Source of the DNA: Methylocystaceae bacterium
Lineage (GTDB): Bacteria; Pseudomonadota; Alphaproteobacteria; Rhodospirillales; Terasakiellaceae
Length of the DNA: 64,000 nucleotides
Assembly: GCA_013373205.1 (NCBI GenBank)
Contig: JABXIG010000011.1
Span: 1-64,000 of the forward strand
Reading direction: 5' to 3'
The notes beneath the pieces were generated by a model, which was given only the letters and a program-made list of their open reading frames with translations, did not search any database and was not told where the DNA came from. The stretch's first letter is position 1. Every line of letters starts with the position of its first letter. Positions 26,176 through 34,589 of the stretch are shown here, one piece after another. A program made the position numbers and the translations under genes.

Positions 26176-28671
26176 ATGACGATATCTATTCGAGGAGCAA
26201 TGGCATCGCTCTTTATCTTCACATGTACATTGGGGCTAACCGTGCTGGGCAATGACGCCTTTGCCATGGACGCCAAAATGCTGGAAGAACGTCTTACTTT
26301 TCTTGAAAATGAATTAAATCAAAAACAGGTCAATATCGACCATATCTGGACCATGATGGCAGCTTGCCTTGTCTTTTTTATGCAAGGTGGCTTCTTGTTA
26401 TTGGAGGCGGGACTTGTGCGTTCCAAAAACTCCATCAACGTGGCCCAGAAAAACATTGCTGACTTTATTCTGGCGACCGTGTGTTTTGGCGCGGTTGGTT
26501 TTATGATTATGTTCGGGTCCAGTTTTGGTGGCCTGTTCGGTCTGGATTTGGAGCTTCTGGCTTTTGACAAGGTAGAAGACTGGACCTTTACTTTCTTTAT
26601 TTTCCAAGTTGTATTCTGTGGAACGGCGGCGACAATTGTGTCCGGTGCAGTTGCAGAACGGATGAAATTTGGTGGCTATCTGATCGTGACGTTGCTGATC
26701 GCTTTGGTGATCTATCCGGTCTATGGTCACTGGGCATGGGGCAATCTGTTGAACGCAGATAACGAAACCTTCCTGACTAGTATGGGCTTTATTGATTTTG
26801 CCGGATCTACTGTTGTGCACAGTGTCGGCGGTTGGGTTGCTCTGGCTGCAATTTTAGTCATCGGTCCGCGTCTGGGTCGTTATGATGCGGACGGCAAACC
26901 AGTTGATATCAATGGTCACAGCCCGGTACTGGCGACATTTGGCTGTATCGTCTTATGGATCGGCTGGATCGGTTTTAATGGCGGCTCTACCACGGCAGGT
27001 ACGCCTGCATTTGCCCATATCATCGCAAACACCGTTGTAGCCGGTGCTATTGGCGGGCTGGTCGGTTTGGTCTTGGGCCGTTTCGCAGATGGGCATTACC
27101 GCCCGGACCGTTCCATTAACGGTGTGCTGGGTGGTCTTGTCGGGATTACAGCCGGATGTGATGTGGTCAGCCTGTGGGGTGCGATCTTTATCAGTGGTGG
27201 CGCGGCCGTCTGTGTCGTGATTGCATCAGACTTCTTTGAAAAGAAACTGAAAGCCGATGATGTGGTCGGTGCGGTTTCTGTTCATGGTGTCGCGGGTGCG
27301 TTTGGTACAGTGGCTTTGGCCGTTGTTGCTCCGGTTGATACCTTTGGCGGAAACACCATGTGGGGTCAATTGGGCGTGCAGGCCATCGGGGTTGTGGTTG
27401 CCTTTGGCTGGGCGTTTGTCTTGCCATACATCATCTTAAAAGCGCTTGATAAAACCTTTAAAGGATGCATGCGTGTGTCTGAAGAAGATGAACTCAGCGG
27501 TCTGAATTTTGCAGAACATGCCTCCACATTGGGCGCATCCCATGTCCTGCGTGAGATGGAACATGTCTTCGGTGCTCCAGGCAAGGAGGATGAACCCCGC
27601 GCAAATTTTATTGCAGCGGATGAGGCCGACGAAATTGCTTTTTATTTTCAACGCCTCATGAAGCGTAACCAACGGCTTGTTTCGGGGGTGGAGCAAACCA
27701 CCTCTGTGTTGGTGAATGCGTCTAGAAATCTTGCAAACATGTCGACAGGCTTAAGTGCACAGGCTGAACAGACGCAGGCGCGCGCCCATGAGCTTGAAAG
27801 CACGACGCAATCGGTGTCCGGTAATATGAATGTCATGGCTTGTGGTGTGGGGGAAGCAGGGAATCTTGCTAAGACCATTGCACGAAATGCCGATGATATG
27901 TCGGTTACGGTCAAAAATGTTGCCGATGAAATCCGCGCAGTGGTCAGTTCTATTGACGAAATTTCATCCAGTACGGGTCAGACTCAGAGCATTTTACAAA
28001 ATGCAGTGGGCGAGGTGCGTGAAGGACGTGACAAGATGAAGGCCTTGGGCGAAGCGGCACAATCCACAGGGGCTGTTTTGTCCTTGATTAGTGATATTGC
28101 CAATCAGACCAATATGCTGGCCTTGAACGCAACGATTGAGGCTGCGCGAAGCGGGGCCGCAGGTAAAGGGTTTGCGGTTGTGGCCGGGGAGGTCAAGAAC
28201 CTGGCCGATCAAACAGCAAAAGCCATTGCCGATATTGAAAAGCGCGTATCAACCATGCAGTCCGGTGCAATTGATGCCGCACAGGTCATGGAACGAATTG
28301 CGCATCTTGTGGAAAATGTGAATGACACAGCAGATGGCATCAACAGTGCCGTCGCCGTTCAATCCACTGCTGCAGAACGGATTTCCGGTCGTTTGGAGGA
28401 TATGACGGACATGACCTCATACGTGGCCAAAGAAATCAACCGGGTTGCCAATGACACCCATGAAGCGTCCAATGTGGCGGGGAGTGCGGCCGACCAGACC
28501 GGGGCATTAAATGAAGGTATCATGGATGTGAAAACAGCCGCAGACCTTGGTCGTGCACAGGCAACAGACCTGAAAGATGAGGCTGCGCAAATTTCGCAAA
28601 CAGCAGATGAGCTGAATAGACTGGTTAGTCGTTTGTCTTTGCAGAAGATGGCAGATGAAGCGGCTGAGTAA
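26176..28671 (+). CDS. Ammonium transporter (Amt) fused to a methyl-accepting chemotaxis signalling domain
   Basis: An 831-residue fusion. A signal-peptide-like helix (to about 31) and a short charged helix precede a full Amt channel (about 45-430): Phe-gate segments FQVVFCGTAATIVSGAVAER and WIGWIGFNGGS, DFAGSTVVHS with the first pore histidine (about 215), AVSVHGVAGAFG with the second (about 370), and the cytoplasmic GLNFAEHASTLG tail motif. A helical linker without an obvious HAMP then leads to an MCP coiled coil (about 530-820) whose tip contains NQTNMLALNATIEAAR and GKGFAVVAGEVKNLA, the CheA/CheW contact. Amt topology puts its C-terminus in the cytoplasm, as an MCP requires. GGAG ribosome site before the ATG at 26176. 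Confidence 0.95.
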   Translation: MTISIRGAMASLFIFTCTLGLTVLGNDAFAMDAKMLEERLTFLENELNQKQVNIDHIWTMMAACLVFFMQGGFLLLEAGLVRSKNSINVAQKNIADFILATVCFGAVGFMIMFGSSFGGLFGLDLELLAFDKVEDWTFTFFIFQVVFCGTAATIVSGAVAERMKFGGYLIVTLLIALVIYPVYGHWAWGNLLNADNETFLTSMGFIDFAGSTVVHSVGGWVALAAILVIGPRLGRYDADGKPVDINGHSPVLATFGCIVLWIGWIGFNGGSTTAGTPAFAHIIANTVVAGAIGGLVGLVLGRFADGHYRPDRSINGVLGGLVGITAGCDVVSLWGAIFISGGAAVCVVIASDFFEKKLKADDVVGAVSVHGVAGAFGTVALAVVAPVDTFGGNTMWGQLGVQAIGVVVAFGWAFVLPYIILKALDKTFKGCMRVSEEDELSGLNFAEHASTLGASHVLREMEHVFGAPGKEDEPRANFIAADEADEIAFYFQRLMKRNQRLVSGVEQTTSVLVNASRNLANMSTGLSAQAEQTQARAHELESTTQSVSGNMNVMACGVGEAGNLAKTIARNADDMSVTVKNVADEIRAVVSSIDEISSSTGQTQSILQNAVGEVREGRDKMKALGEAAQSTGAVLSLISDIANQTNMLALNATIEAARSGAAGKGFAVVAGEVKNLADQTAKAIADIEKRVSTMQSGAIDAAQVMERIAHLVENVNDTADGINSAVAVQSTAAERISGRLEDMTDMTSYVAKEINRVANDTHEASNVAGSAADQTGALNEGIMDVKTAADLGRAQATDLKDEAAQISQTADELNRLVSRLSLQKMADEAAE

Positions 28672-28692
28672 AGCTTATTAAAAGAAGGATAG

Positions 28693-28731
28693 AAAAGGCT
28701 TTTACCGAAAAAGGGTAGAAGCCTTTTTTTT
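28693..28731 (+). terminator. Rho-independent terminator of the Amt-MCP gene
   Basis: The stem AAAAGGCTT...AAGCCTTTT, extended by TTACC/GGTAG, closes a short A-rich loop and is followed by eight T residues. It lies about 20 bases after the stop codon and separates this transcript from the RTX gene. Confidence 0.9.
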
Positions 28732-28768
28732 GTGCATTTTTTAGTTAAAAAAAAAGGTAGCCCAATGG

Positions 28769-28797
28769 TTCACAAAGGGGGTCAAAGGGAGTATAAT
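28769..28797 (+). promoter_or_regulatory. Sigma-70 promoter of the FecR/RTX gene
   Basis: TTCACA (-35, one mismatch to consensus) and a perfect TATAAT (-10) are separated by exactly 17 bases. Predicted transcription starts about 63 bases before the ATG at 28867. It lies just after the upstream terminator. Confidence 0.75.
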
Positions 28798-28866
28798 TTT
28801 ACGAAAAAATAGGGATAACTCAATAAGTTATACACCTCTGGTTTATGAAAGATTGGCTCTTTTAAA

Positions 28867-31800
28867 ATGGCAATTGCACTCACCCAAACTGAACAGTCGT
28901 TTGATCATATTATTGATGTGACATCTGATGGTTCCTCCCCTGCTTTTCCTGATGGCTTTATCCCGGCTCAAGGTGGTTATGAGCAGGTGCAAAATGATTT
29001 AGTTGTAACAGGCGAAAATGGCGAAAGCCTCTTGGTACCTGATTTCTTTAGTGCGCAGCCGGAAGGTATTTCCTTCGGTAGTGGTGTTTTGCCATTCGAA
29101 ACGGTGCAAAACCTGTCATCGTCCTCAACAGATGGCCAGTACGCACAAGTTGGCGGGCAGCAGGCCAGCGATTCCATCGGTATTGTTGAAACGGTAGAAG
29201 GTACAGTCACCGTTGTTCACCCCGATGGGACGAGTGCAACATTGCAGGAAGGCGACCCGGTCTTTCAGGGGGATGTGGTACGTACGGCTGATAACAGCAG
29301 TATCGGTTTGACGTTTAATGACGAGAGCAGCTTTTCACTGGATGAAGGTGGGGAAATTGCGCTGGATGAGATGGTGTATGACCCGGAAACGGGTGAAGGG
29401 GCGTTTTCTTCGACCCTGACCAGCGGGGTATTTTCTTTTGTATCCGGTCAGATCGCCAAGGCTAATCCGGAAGCCATGGAGATCAGCACACCTGTTGCGA
29501 CCATTGGTATTCGTGGCACGCAAGGGGTGATTAAGCAGGATAACGGCGGGGGCATGGAAGCGGCCCTGTTGGAAGAACCCGGCGGTTTTACCGGGGAGTT
29601 GATCCTGACGAACGCAGGCGGCAGCATTACCTTAAACCAACCGAACCAATATAGCGCGATTGTGTCCTTTAACAGTGCGCCGGGTCAGCCGGCGAGCATT
29701 GATTTGACACAATTGACCGTTTCTTTTGGTGGACGGACTTTCCAGGTTTTGAATGCGGCACGCAAAAATTCAACAGCACGCCGCGCGCAACAAAAGCAGG
29801 AAGAAGCAGAAGCCGAAGCCGAAGCCGCCGAAGAAGCTGCAGCGCAAGCCGCTGCAGCTCAGGCTGAAGCTGAGGCTGCTCAGGCTGAAGCCGAAGCGTT
29901 GGCTGAACAAGCTGCCCAAGCTGAAGGGGAAGAAGCAGAGCTGTTATTGCAAGCGGCAGAAGCTGCTGCCGCTGAAGCTGCTGCCGCTGAAGCTGCAGCT
30001 GCCGCCGCCGCCGAAGCTGCCGCCGCTGCCGCCGCTGCCGCTGCCGAAGCCGCTGCCGAAGCTGCTGCTGCCGAAGCCGCTGCACAATTGGCTGCTGAAG
30101 CAGAGGCCGCATTTGAGGCGCAGATCGCCCAAATTCAGGAACAGATTAACCAGATCACCCGCCAACAAATAAATAACAATCTACCTAATAATACAGAAGT
30201 CACACCGGATGACGGTAATGACGATGATGGAACGACTGATGTCGATCAGATCCTTCGGGACATTATCGGTGCAATTAATGATATTGTGGATGATATCGTG
30301 GACGATATCGAGGAAGATATCGAAGATGATTTACCAACAGAAGGTGATATCGAGGAACAGATCTCAGAGACTCTTGACGCAATTGACGAATGGCATGTGG
30401 GGTCTGTGGACGCGAGAAGTTTGGGTGACCAAAATGACGGAATTGCGGGATTAGCTGGTGCTGATACAATCCATGGCGGGGCCGGGAATGACCTGATTTC
30501 AGGTGGTGCAGGTGCTGACGAAATTTACGGGGATGAAGGCAACGATGTCATCCACGGTGATGTGCCAGACGGGATCGATGCGTTTGAAGAAATTGTTGAG
30601 CATTTCGGTACTTTGGGCGACTCCGGTGTCGGAGGGAATGACGAAATCCACGGCGGGGATGGTGATGATCTCATCCATGGTGGTTTTGGGAATGATTTGC
30701 TTTATGGTGAGAATGACAATGACACCATTAAAGGCGATGATGGCACTGATACTATTTACGGCGGTGCAGGCGACGATACTATTGATGGTGGTGCAGATGA
30801 CGACACCATTTATGGCGGCAAAGGTAATGACATCGTAAATGGTGATGATGGTGAAGACAAACTTCATGACGGTGATGGAACGGATGTGATCAGTGGTGGT
30901 GAAGGGAATGATACTTTCTATGCCGATGATGATACGGGCAATGACAGCTTTGCGGGTGGTGCAGGTCAAAATACGCTTGATTTTCTCGAATATACCACAG
31001 GTAATCTTAACCTGTCGTTGACAACAGCGGGCGTGGGATCGGTGACTTATACAAATAATGCGACCGATACGTTCACACAGATGCAAACCATTAACTTATG
31101 TGCGGGGAATGATACGGTGAGCGTGGCGTCCGAAGAGGCCCTGTTTGGAACCACATTAAATGCGGGTGACGGAACAGATACCTTAGCCTTGGGGATGACT
31201 GCTATTAATTTTAGCAATTTTTCAAAGGCTTCTGGTTTTGAAATTCTGGACCTGAGCGCTGCCAATACGGCTTTGAAGATAGATAATAGTTTTGTCAGCA
31301 CTATGGGTATTAGTACGATTAGCGGGGCTGATGGCTCGGACAGTATTGATCTAGGCGGTGATCTAGGCGGTTTCTGGACGTTGTTGTCGACTTCAAATGG
31401 TTACAAACATTATTCCAATGGCTCTGAGGATTTATATATCGACGAAGATATGGCTGTTGCGAACGGCTATTATGAGACCTATACGGCGACCTCGGACGTT
31501 GACACGTTGCCGGGTACGGCATCACAAGATTATATGTTTTTAGCACAGGAAAATGATACGATTCATGCTGGCACGGGTAGCGATATCATGAGTGGTGGCT
31601 CGGGCAGTGATGTTCTCTATGGTGAAGATGGTGATGATATCATCTATGGGGAAATTGCTCCCAATAGTGGTCAGACGGCAAAGCTTTATGAACTCTATGG
31701 CAGCAGCATTGCAGCGGACACGGGGCCCGCAGGAATAAACCGTCTGTATGGTGGTGCGGGCAATGATATCTTGGTCGGTGGTTCCGCTGTAGATAGCCTT

Positions 31801-32841
31801 CATGGCGGTTCAGGCAATGACTCCCTATATGGTGGTGCTGGTGATGATGCCCTTTATGGGGGGGATGAAAGCACCCTAATGGGTACGGGTGATGATTATC
31901 TGGATGGCGGTGCGGGGAATGATAAGCTCTATGACTCCGATGGGGCCGATACCTTATTAGGCGGGGCTGATAATGATATATTCTGGGTGTTGGATGACAC
32001 TTACGTCGATACCTTTGATGGGGGGGCAGGCGATGACACCCTGCAATTTGACAGTGACACAGTGGATAATACCTTCGCTGTTTTGACCTTTAGTGGAAGT
32101 GACAGTGGCACAATTGAGACCCGCTATGCTGAAGGGGGGGAATTGTATGGAACGGATGAGTTCACCGGATTTGAAACGCTCAGCCTGACTGATTATAACG
32201 ACACGGTGACGATTGGTTCTGGCCTGAGTGTTGCGGCAAATATCAACACGGGTGGCAATGGTGATACCATCAACATTGAAGGGTCCTATAGTGGGACGCT
32301 TGATGCGGGTAATAGTAATGACACCGTCAATATAAGCGGGACGATATCAGGTAGTGTTTTAGGCGGAGGTGGATCCGATACCATCAATGTTACCGGGTCG
32401 TCGTTTGCCTCGGTGGCGGGAACGATTGATGGTGGTGCTGGGGATGATGTGATCTCGCTGGCAAACACATTATATGCGAATTCCGGGACGATTATCGGTG
32501 GCAGCGACGATGGCGGCAAAGGCGATGTGTTGAAATTCACTGAAAGTGAAGGGTCACTTTCTTTGTTCGATGGTTCTATTAAATTTAGTGGGATTGAGAC
32601 GATTGATTTAGCGGGTAGCAACATGACCTTGACGCTGGATGATAGCATTCTTGATGATATATCCGGTCTTGGGTCAGGTAATCGCGCTGTTTTCATTGAT
32701 GGGGATGACGATACGGTTATTCTGAATAATAAATACGTGGTGTCGGGCACCCAAGGTGAAGCGGGTTACACCACTTATGAAGATAAGACGGATGCCACTA
32801 TGGTTGTTCATATTTCTAATGATCTGACGGTTAGCCCGTAA
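28867..32841 (+). CDS. Giant FecR-domain / RTX calcium-binding secreted protein
   Basis: A 1,324-residue acidic protein without a Sec signal. An N-terminal region (1-95) is followed by a FecR-like beta domain (about 100-215: VETVEGTVTVVHPDG, GDVVRTADNSSIGLTF, STPVATIGIRGTQG), an Ala/Glu-rich helical rod (about 308-421), an Asp-rich hinge (about 440-505), RTX nonapeptides of the GGxGxDxxx type in two blocks (about 532-700 and 895-1042) and a beta-rich C-terminus (to 1324). RTX repeats bind calcium and mark type I secretion; an adhesin or surface-layer role is inferred. A 12-base in-frame tandem repeat near 31350 encodes DLGG twice. No type I secretion genes lie nearby. No clear Shine-Dalgarno before the ATG. 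Confidence 0.88.
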   Translation: MAIALTQTEQSFDHIIDVTSDGSSPAFPDGFIPAQGGYEQVQNDLVVTGENGESLLVPDFFSAQPEGISFGSGVLPFETVQNLSSSSTDGQYAQVGGQQASDSIGIVETVEGTVTVVHPDGTSATLQEGDPVFQGDVVRTADNSSIGLTFNDESSFSLDEGGEIALDEMVYDPETGEGAFSSTLTSGVFSFVSGQIAKANPEAMEISTPVATIGIRGTQGVIKQDNGGGMEAALLEEPGGFTGELILTNAGGSITLNQPNQYSAIVSFNSAPGQPASIDLTQLTVSFGGRTFQVLNAARKNSTARRAQQKQEEAEAEAEAAEEAAAQAAAAQAEAEAAQAEAEALAEQAAQAEGEEAELLLQAAEAAAAEAAAAEAAAAAAAEAAAAAAAAAAEAAAEAAAAEAAAQLAAEAEAAFEAQIAQIQEQINQITRQQINNNLPNNTEVTPDDGNDDDGTTDVDQILRDIIGAINDIVDDIVDDIEEDIEDDLPTEGDIEEQISETLDAIDEWHVGSVDARSLGDQNDGIAGLAGADTIHGGAGNDLISGGAGADEIYGDEGNDVIHGDVPDGIDAFEEIVEHFGTLGDSGVGGNDEIHGGDGDDLIHGGFGNDLLYGENDNDTIKGDDGTDTIYGGAGDDTIDGGADDDTIYGGKGNDIVNGDDGEDKLHDGDGTDVISGGEGNDTFYADDDTGNDSFAGGAGQNTLDFLEYTTGNLNLSLTTAGVGSVTYTNNATDTFTQMQTINLCAGNDTVSVASEEALFGTTLNAGDGTDTLALGMTAINFSNFSKASGFEILDLSAANTALKIDNSFVSTMGISTISGADGSDSIDLGGDLGGFWTLLSTSNGYKHYSNGSEDLYIDEDMAVANGYYETYTATSDVDTLPGTASQDYMFLAQENDTIHAGTGSDIMSGGSGSDVLYGEDGDDIIYGEIAPNSGQTAKLYELYGSSIAADTGPAGINRLYGGAGNDILVGGSAVDSLHGGSGNDSLYGGAGDDALYGGDESTLMGTGDDYLDGGAGNDKLYDSDGADTLLGGADNDIFWVLDDTYVDTFDGGAGDDTLQFDSDTVDNTFAVLTFSGSDSGTIETRYAEGGELYGTDEFTGFETLSLTDYNDTVTIGSGLSVAANINTGGNGDTINIEGSYSGTLDAGNSNDTVNISGTISGSVLGGGGSDTINVTGSSFASVAGTIDGGAGDDVISLANTLYANSGTIIGGSDDGGKGDVLKFTESEGSLSLFDGSIKFSGIETIDLAGSNMTLTLDDSILDDISGLGSGNRAVFIDGDDDTVILNNKYVVSGTQGEAGYTTYEDKTDATMVVHISNDLTVSP

Positions 32842-32909
32842 AATCTATGCGATGAGCTGGCTTGCGGCTTATCTCGATTGAATATTATATTTCTGTTTTT
32901 ACGACCTTT

Positions 32910-32948
32910 AAGGTGGGGGCATGTTTATGTCCCCGCCTTGGTTTTTTT
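32910..32948 (+). terminator. Rho-independent terminator of the RTX gene
   Basis: AAGGTGGGG pairs with CCCCGCCTT (one T-G pair) around a loop of about 11 bases, followed by GGTTTTTTT. It lies about 70 bases after the stop. The rest of the gap to azoR (33079) holds only short unsupported frames. Confidence 0.8.
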
Positions 32949-33079
32949 GATTGGCTTGGTCAGGAATGGGTCAAATCTGGAAACAATGTCTTTCATTATG
33001 GTGATATTATCAACCCGTCTGAAAATTGGCATGATACCTCCAGATCAAATACTCAACCGTTTTACTAAGAGGATATACA

Positions 33080-33697
33080 ATGTCTAAACTGCTTGTGATC
33101 AATGCCAGCCCCATGGGTGATAATTCCGTTTCGCGCAAGCTGACGGCATCTTTTGTTGAAAAATATAAAGCCCAGAAAGGCGATGATGTGGTGGTAGTTG
33201 AACATGATACCGCATCTATGAATCTGCCTCATGCCGATGGGGAAATTCTGGGGGCTTATTTCACCCCTGCGGATCAACGCAGCCCTGAACAACAAGCCCA
33301 TGTGGATCGATCAGACGCGATCATTAAAGAGATCAAGGAAGCTGATGCGATTGTCATGGGGGCACCGATGCATAATTTTGGGCTGCCGTCCGGTTTAAAA
33401 GCGTACGTCGACCATTTTGCCCGTGCCGGTGAAACGTTTAAATATACCGAGGCTGGCCCTGTCGGTCTGGTGGCAGACAAACCAGTTTATGTCCTGGCCA
33501 CACGCGGTGGGGATTATTCAGAAAATGGCTATCCGCAAATGGATTTTGTCTTGCCCTATTTGAAAACCATCTTCGCTTTTATCGGGGTTACGGATGTTAC
33601 ATTGCTGCAAGCCAATGGTCTTGCGATGGGCGAGGAAGCTGTCGCACAGGCAATTGAACAAACCCTTGAACATATTGACCAGGCCCTTGCCGCCTAA
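33080..33697 (+). CDS. azoR: FMN-dependent NADH-azoreductase
   Basis: A 205-residue flavodoxin-fold quinone/azo reductase. It carries LLVINASPMGDNSVSRKL for FMN phosphate binding, GAPMHNFGLPSGLKAYVD (FMN ring site) and LATRGGDYSENG. AzoR-type enzymes reduce quinones and azo compounds with NADH, probably protecting against electrophilic quinones. Length is normal. An AGAGGATA site precedes the ATG at 33080. The last codons and stop are duplicated in tandem (see the repeat entry). Confidence 0.93.
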   Translation: MSKLLVINASPMGDNSVSRKLTASFVEKYKAQKGDDVVVVEHDTASMNLPHADGEILGAYFTPADQRSPEQQAHVDRSDAIIKEIKEADAIVMGAPMHNFGLPSGLKAYVDHFARAGETFKYTEAGPVGLVADKPVYVLATRGGDYSENGYPQMDFVLPYLKTIFAFIGVTDVTLLQANGLAMGEEAVAQAIEQTLEHIDQALAA

Positions 33698-33720
33698 TAA
33701 AGGCCCTTGCCGCCTAATAA
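33681..33720 (+). repeat. Exact 20-base tandem duplication spanning the azoR stop codon
   Basis: The 20 bases AGGCCCTTGCCGCCTAATAA at 33681-33700 are repeated without change at 33701-33720. The unit contains the last azoR codons and both TAA stops, so the protein end is unaffected. It looks like a recent slippage event. Confidence 0.95.
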
Positions 33721-33725
33721 AATGT

Positions 33726-33760
33726 AAAAGCCGTAACCTTTGTGTTGCGGCTTTTTTTTT
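33726..33760 (+). terminator. Rho-independent terminator of azoR
   Basis: An 8-bp stem AAAAGCCG/CGGCTTTT, extended by three more pairs, with an 8-base loop and a run of T. It comes immediately after the tandem duplication. Confidence 0.88.
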
Positions 33761-33798
33761 GCTATGGTTTCTGCTGATGCGTTAAAACATAGGTTTTT

Positions 33799-34575
33799 AT
33801 GGTCAGGTTTATTTTAGTCGTTTTAGTTTTGGCCTATGTAACGTCACAGCCTATTAAAGCGGTGGCAGATGATGACCTGCGCTATGAATTTTTGCTTTCC
33901 CCCATTCCTCCTTTGGTGATGAGTGCTCGTACTTCAGAGCAAAAAGGCCTGCTTTGGGATGTCGCAAAGCGTCTTTTGGAACAACTGGCTGCGACGGGGA
34001 ACTGTATTTGTAAAGATGTGCCGACGGTGTTGCCATGGACACGCGCGGTTAATGTGATGACCTATCAGCCGGGCAAGTTCATGTTGCAAATGGCGCGCAC
34101 GCCGGAACGTGAAAATTTATATGACTGGATCATGCCCGTCAGCGAAATTACTTTTGCATTTGTCACCCAAAAAATCGACCCGCCCAACACTATTGACGAA
34201 GCGCGTGATTTAAAACGGATTGCGGTTTACCGCGGCAGTCGTCTAGAGAAATTTTTGCGCAGCAAAGGGTTTGATCGCACGTTGACCCTGACCAATAACA
34301 GTAGCGCCAGTGCCCGCTTGCTCAACCATGATCGGGTTGATGCCTGGTATGCTTCTGTTAATGAAGCCTTGTGGCTTTATAAAAATAATGAATGGACGCT
34401 CCCGCCAAAGGTCGGGGATCCGATTTTAACATTTCCTGTCTGGTTGATTGCCAGCAAAGGCACACCGAAAGACAAGCAGGATCGGGTTAAATCCGTGCTG
34501 CAAGGTATGTTTAAAGACGGCAGCATTCAGAACTTTCAGGCCACATATGGTCTGGATATCAAGCGGATGAACTAG
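33799..34575 (+). CDS. Periplasmic solute-binding-like protein (SBP family 3)
   Basis: A 258-residue protein with an N-terminal signal peptide ending near AVADDD. The body resembles family 3 extracellular solute-binding proteins: YEFLLSPIPPLVM, LPWTRAVNVMTYQPGKF, ERENLYDWIMPV, RIAVYRGSRLEKFL and VDAWYASVNEALW. No permease or ATPase gene is adjacent, so it may be an orphan sensor-type binding protein rather than part of an uptake system. Two cysteines (CICK) could form a disulphide. Its 3' end faces the convergent ABC-F gene 14 bases away. Confidence 0.75.
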   Translation: MVRFILVVLVLAYVTSQPIKAVADDDLRYEFLLSPIPPLVMSARTSEQKGLLWDVAKRLLEQLAATGNCICKDVPTVLPWTRAVNVMTYQPGKFMLQMARTPERENLYDWIMPVSEITFAFVTQKIDPPNTIDEARDLKRIAVYRGSRLEKFLRSKGFDRTLTLTNNSSASARLLNHDRVDAWYASVNEALWLYKNNEWTLPPKVGDPILTFPVWLIASKGTPKDKQDRVKSVLQGMFKDGSIQNFQATYGLDIKRMN

Positions 34576-34589
34576 GTCCTGACCCTAAG

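Noticed and set aside
29669-30172. Long Leu/Gln/Arg-rich and Lys/Pro-rich frames on both strands
   Set aside because: These are the other reading frames of the Ala/Glu repeat in the RTX gene.
30460-31990. Regularly spaced repeated DNA resembling a CRISPR array
   Set aside because: The spacing follows the 27-base codon period of RTX nonapeptides within one open frame; repeats are imperfect and there are no spacers.
32862-33087. Two overlapping short frames between the RTX gene and azoR
   Set aside because: They run through a clear terminator hairpin and lack ribosome sites.
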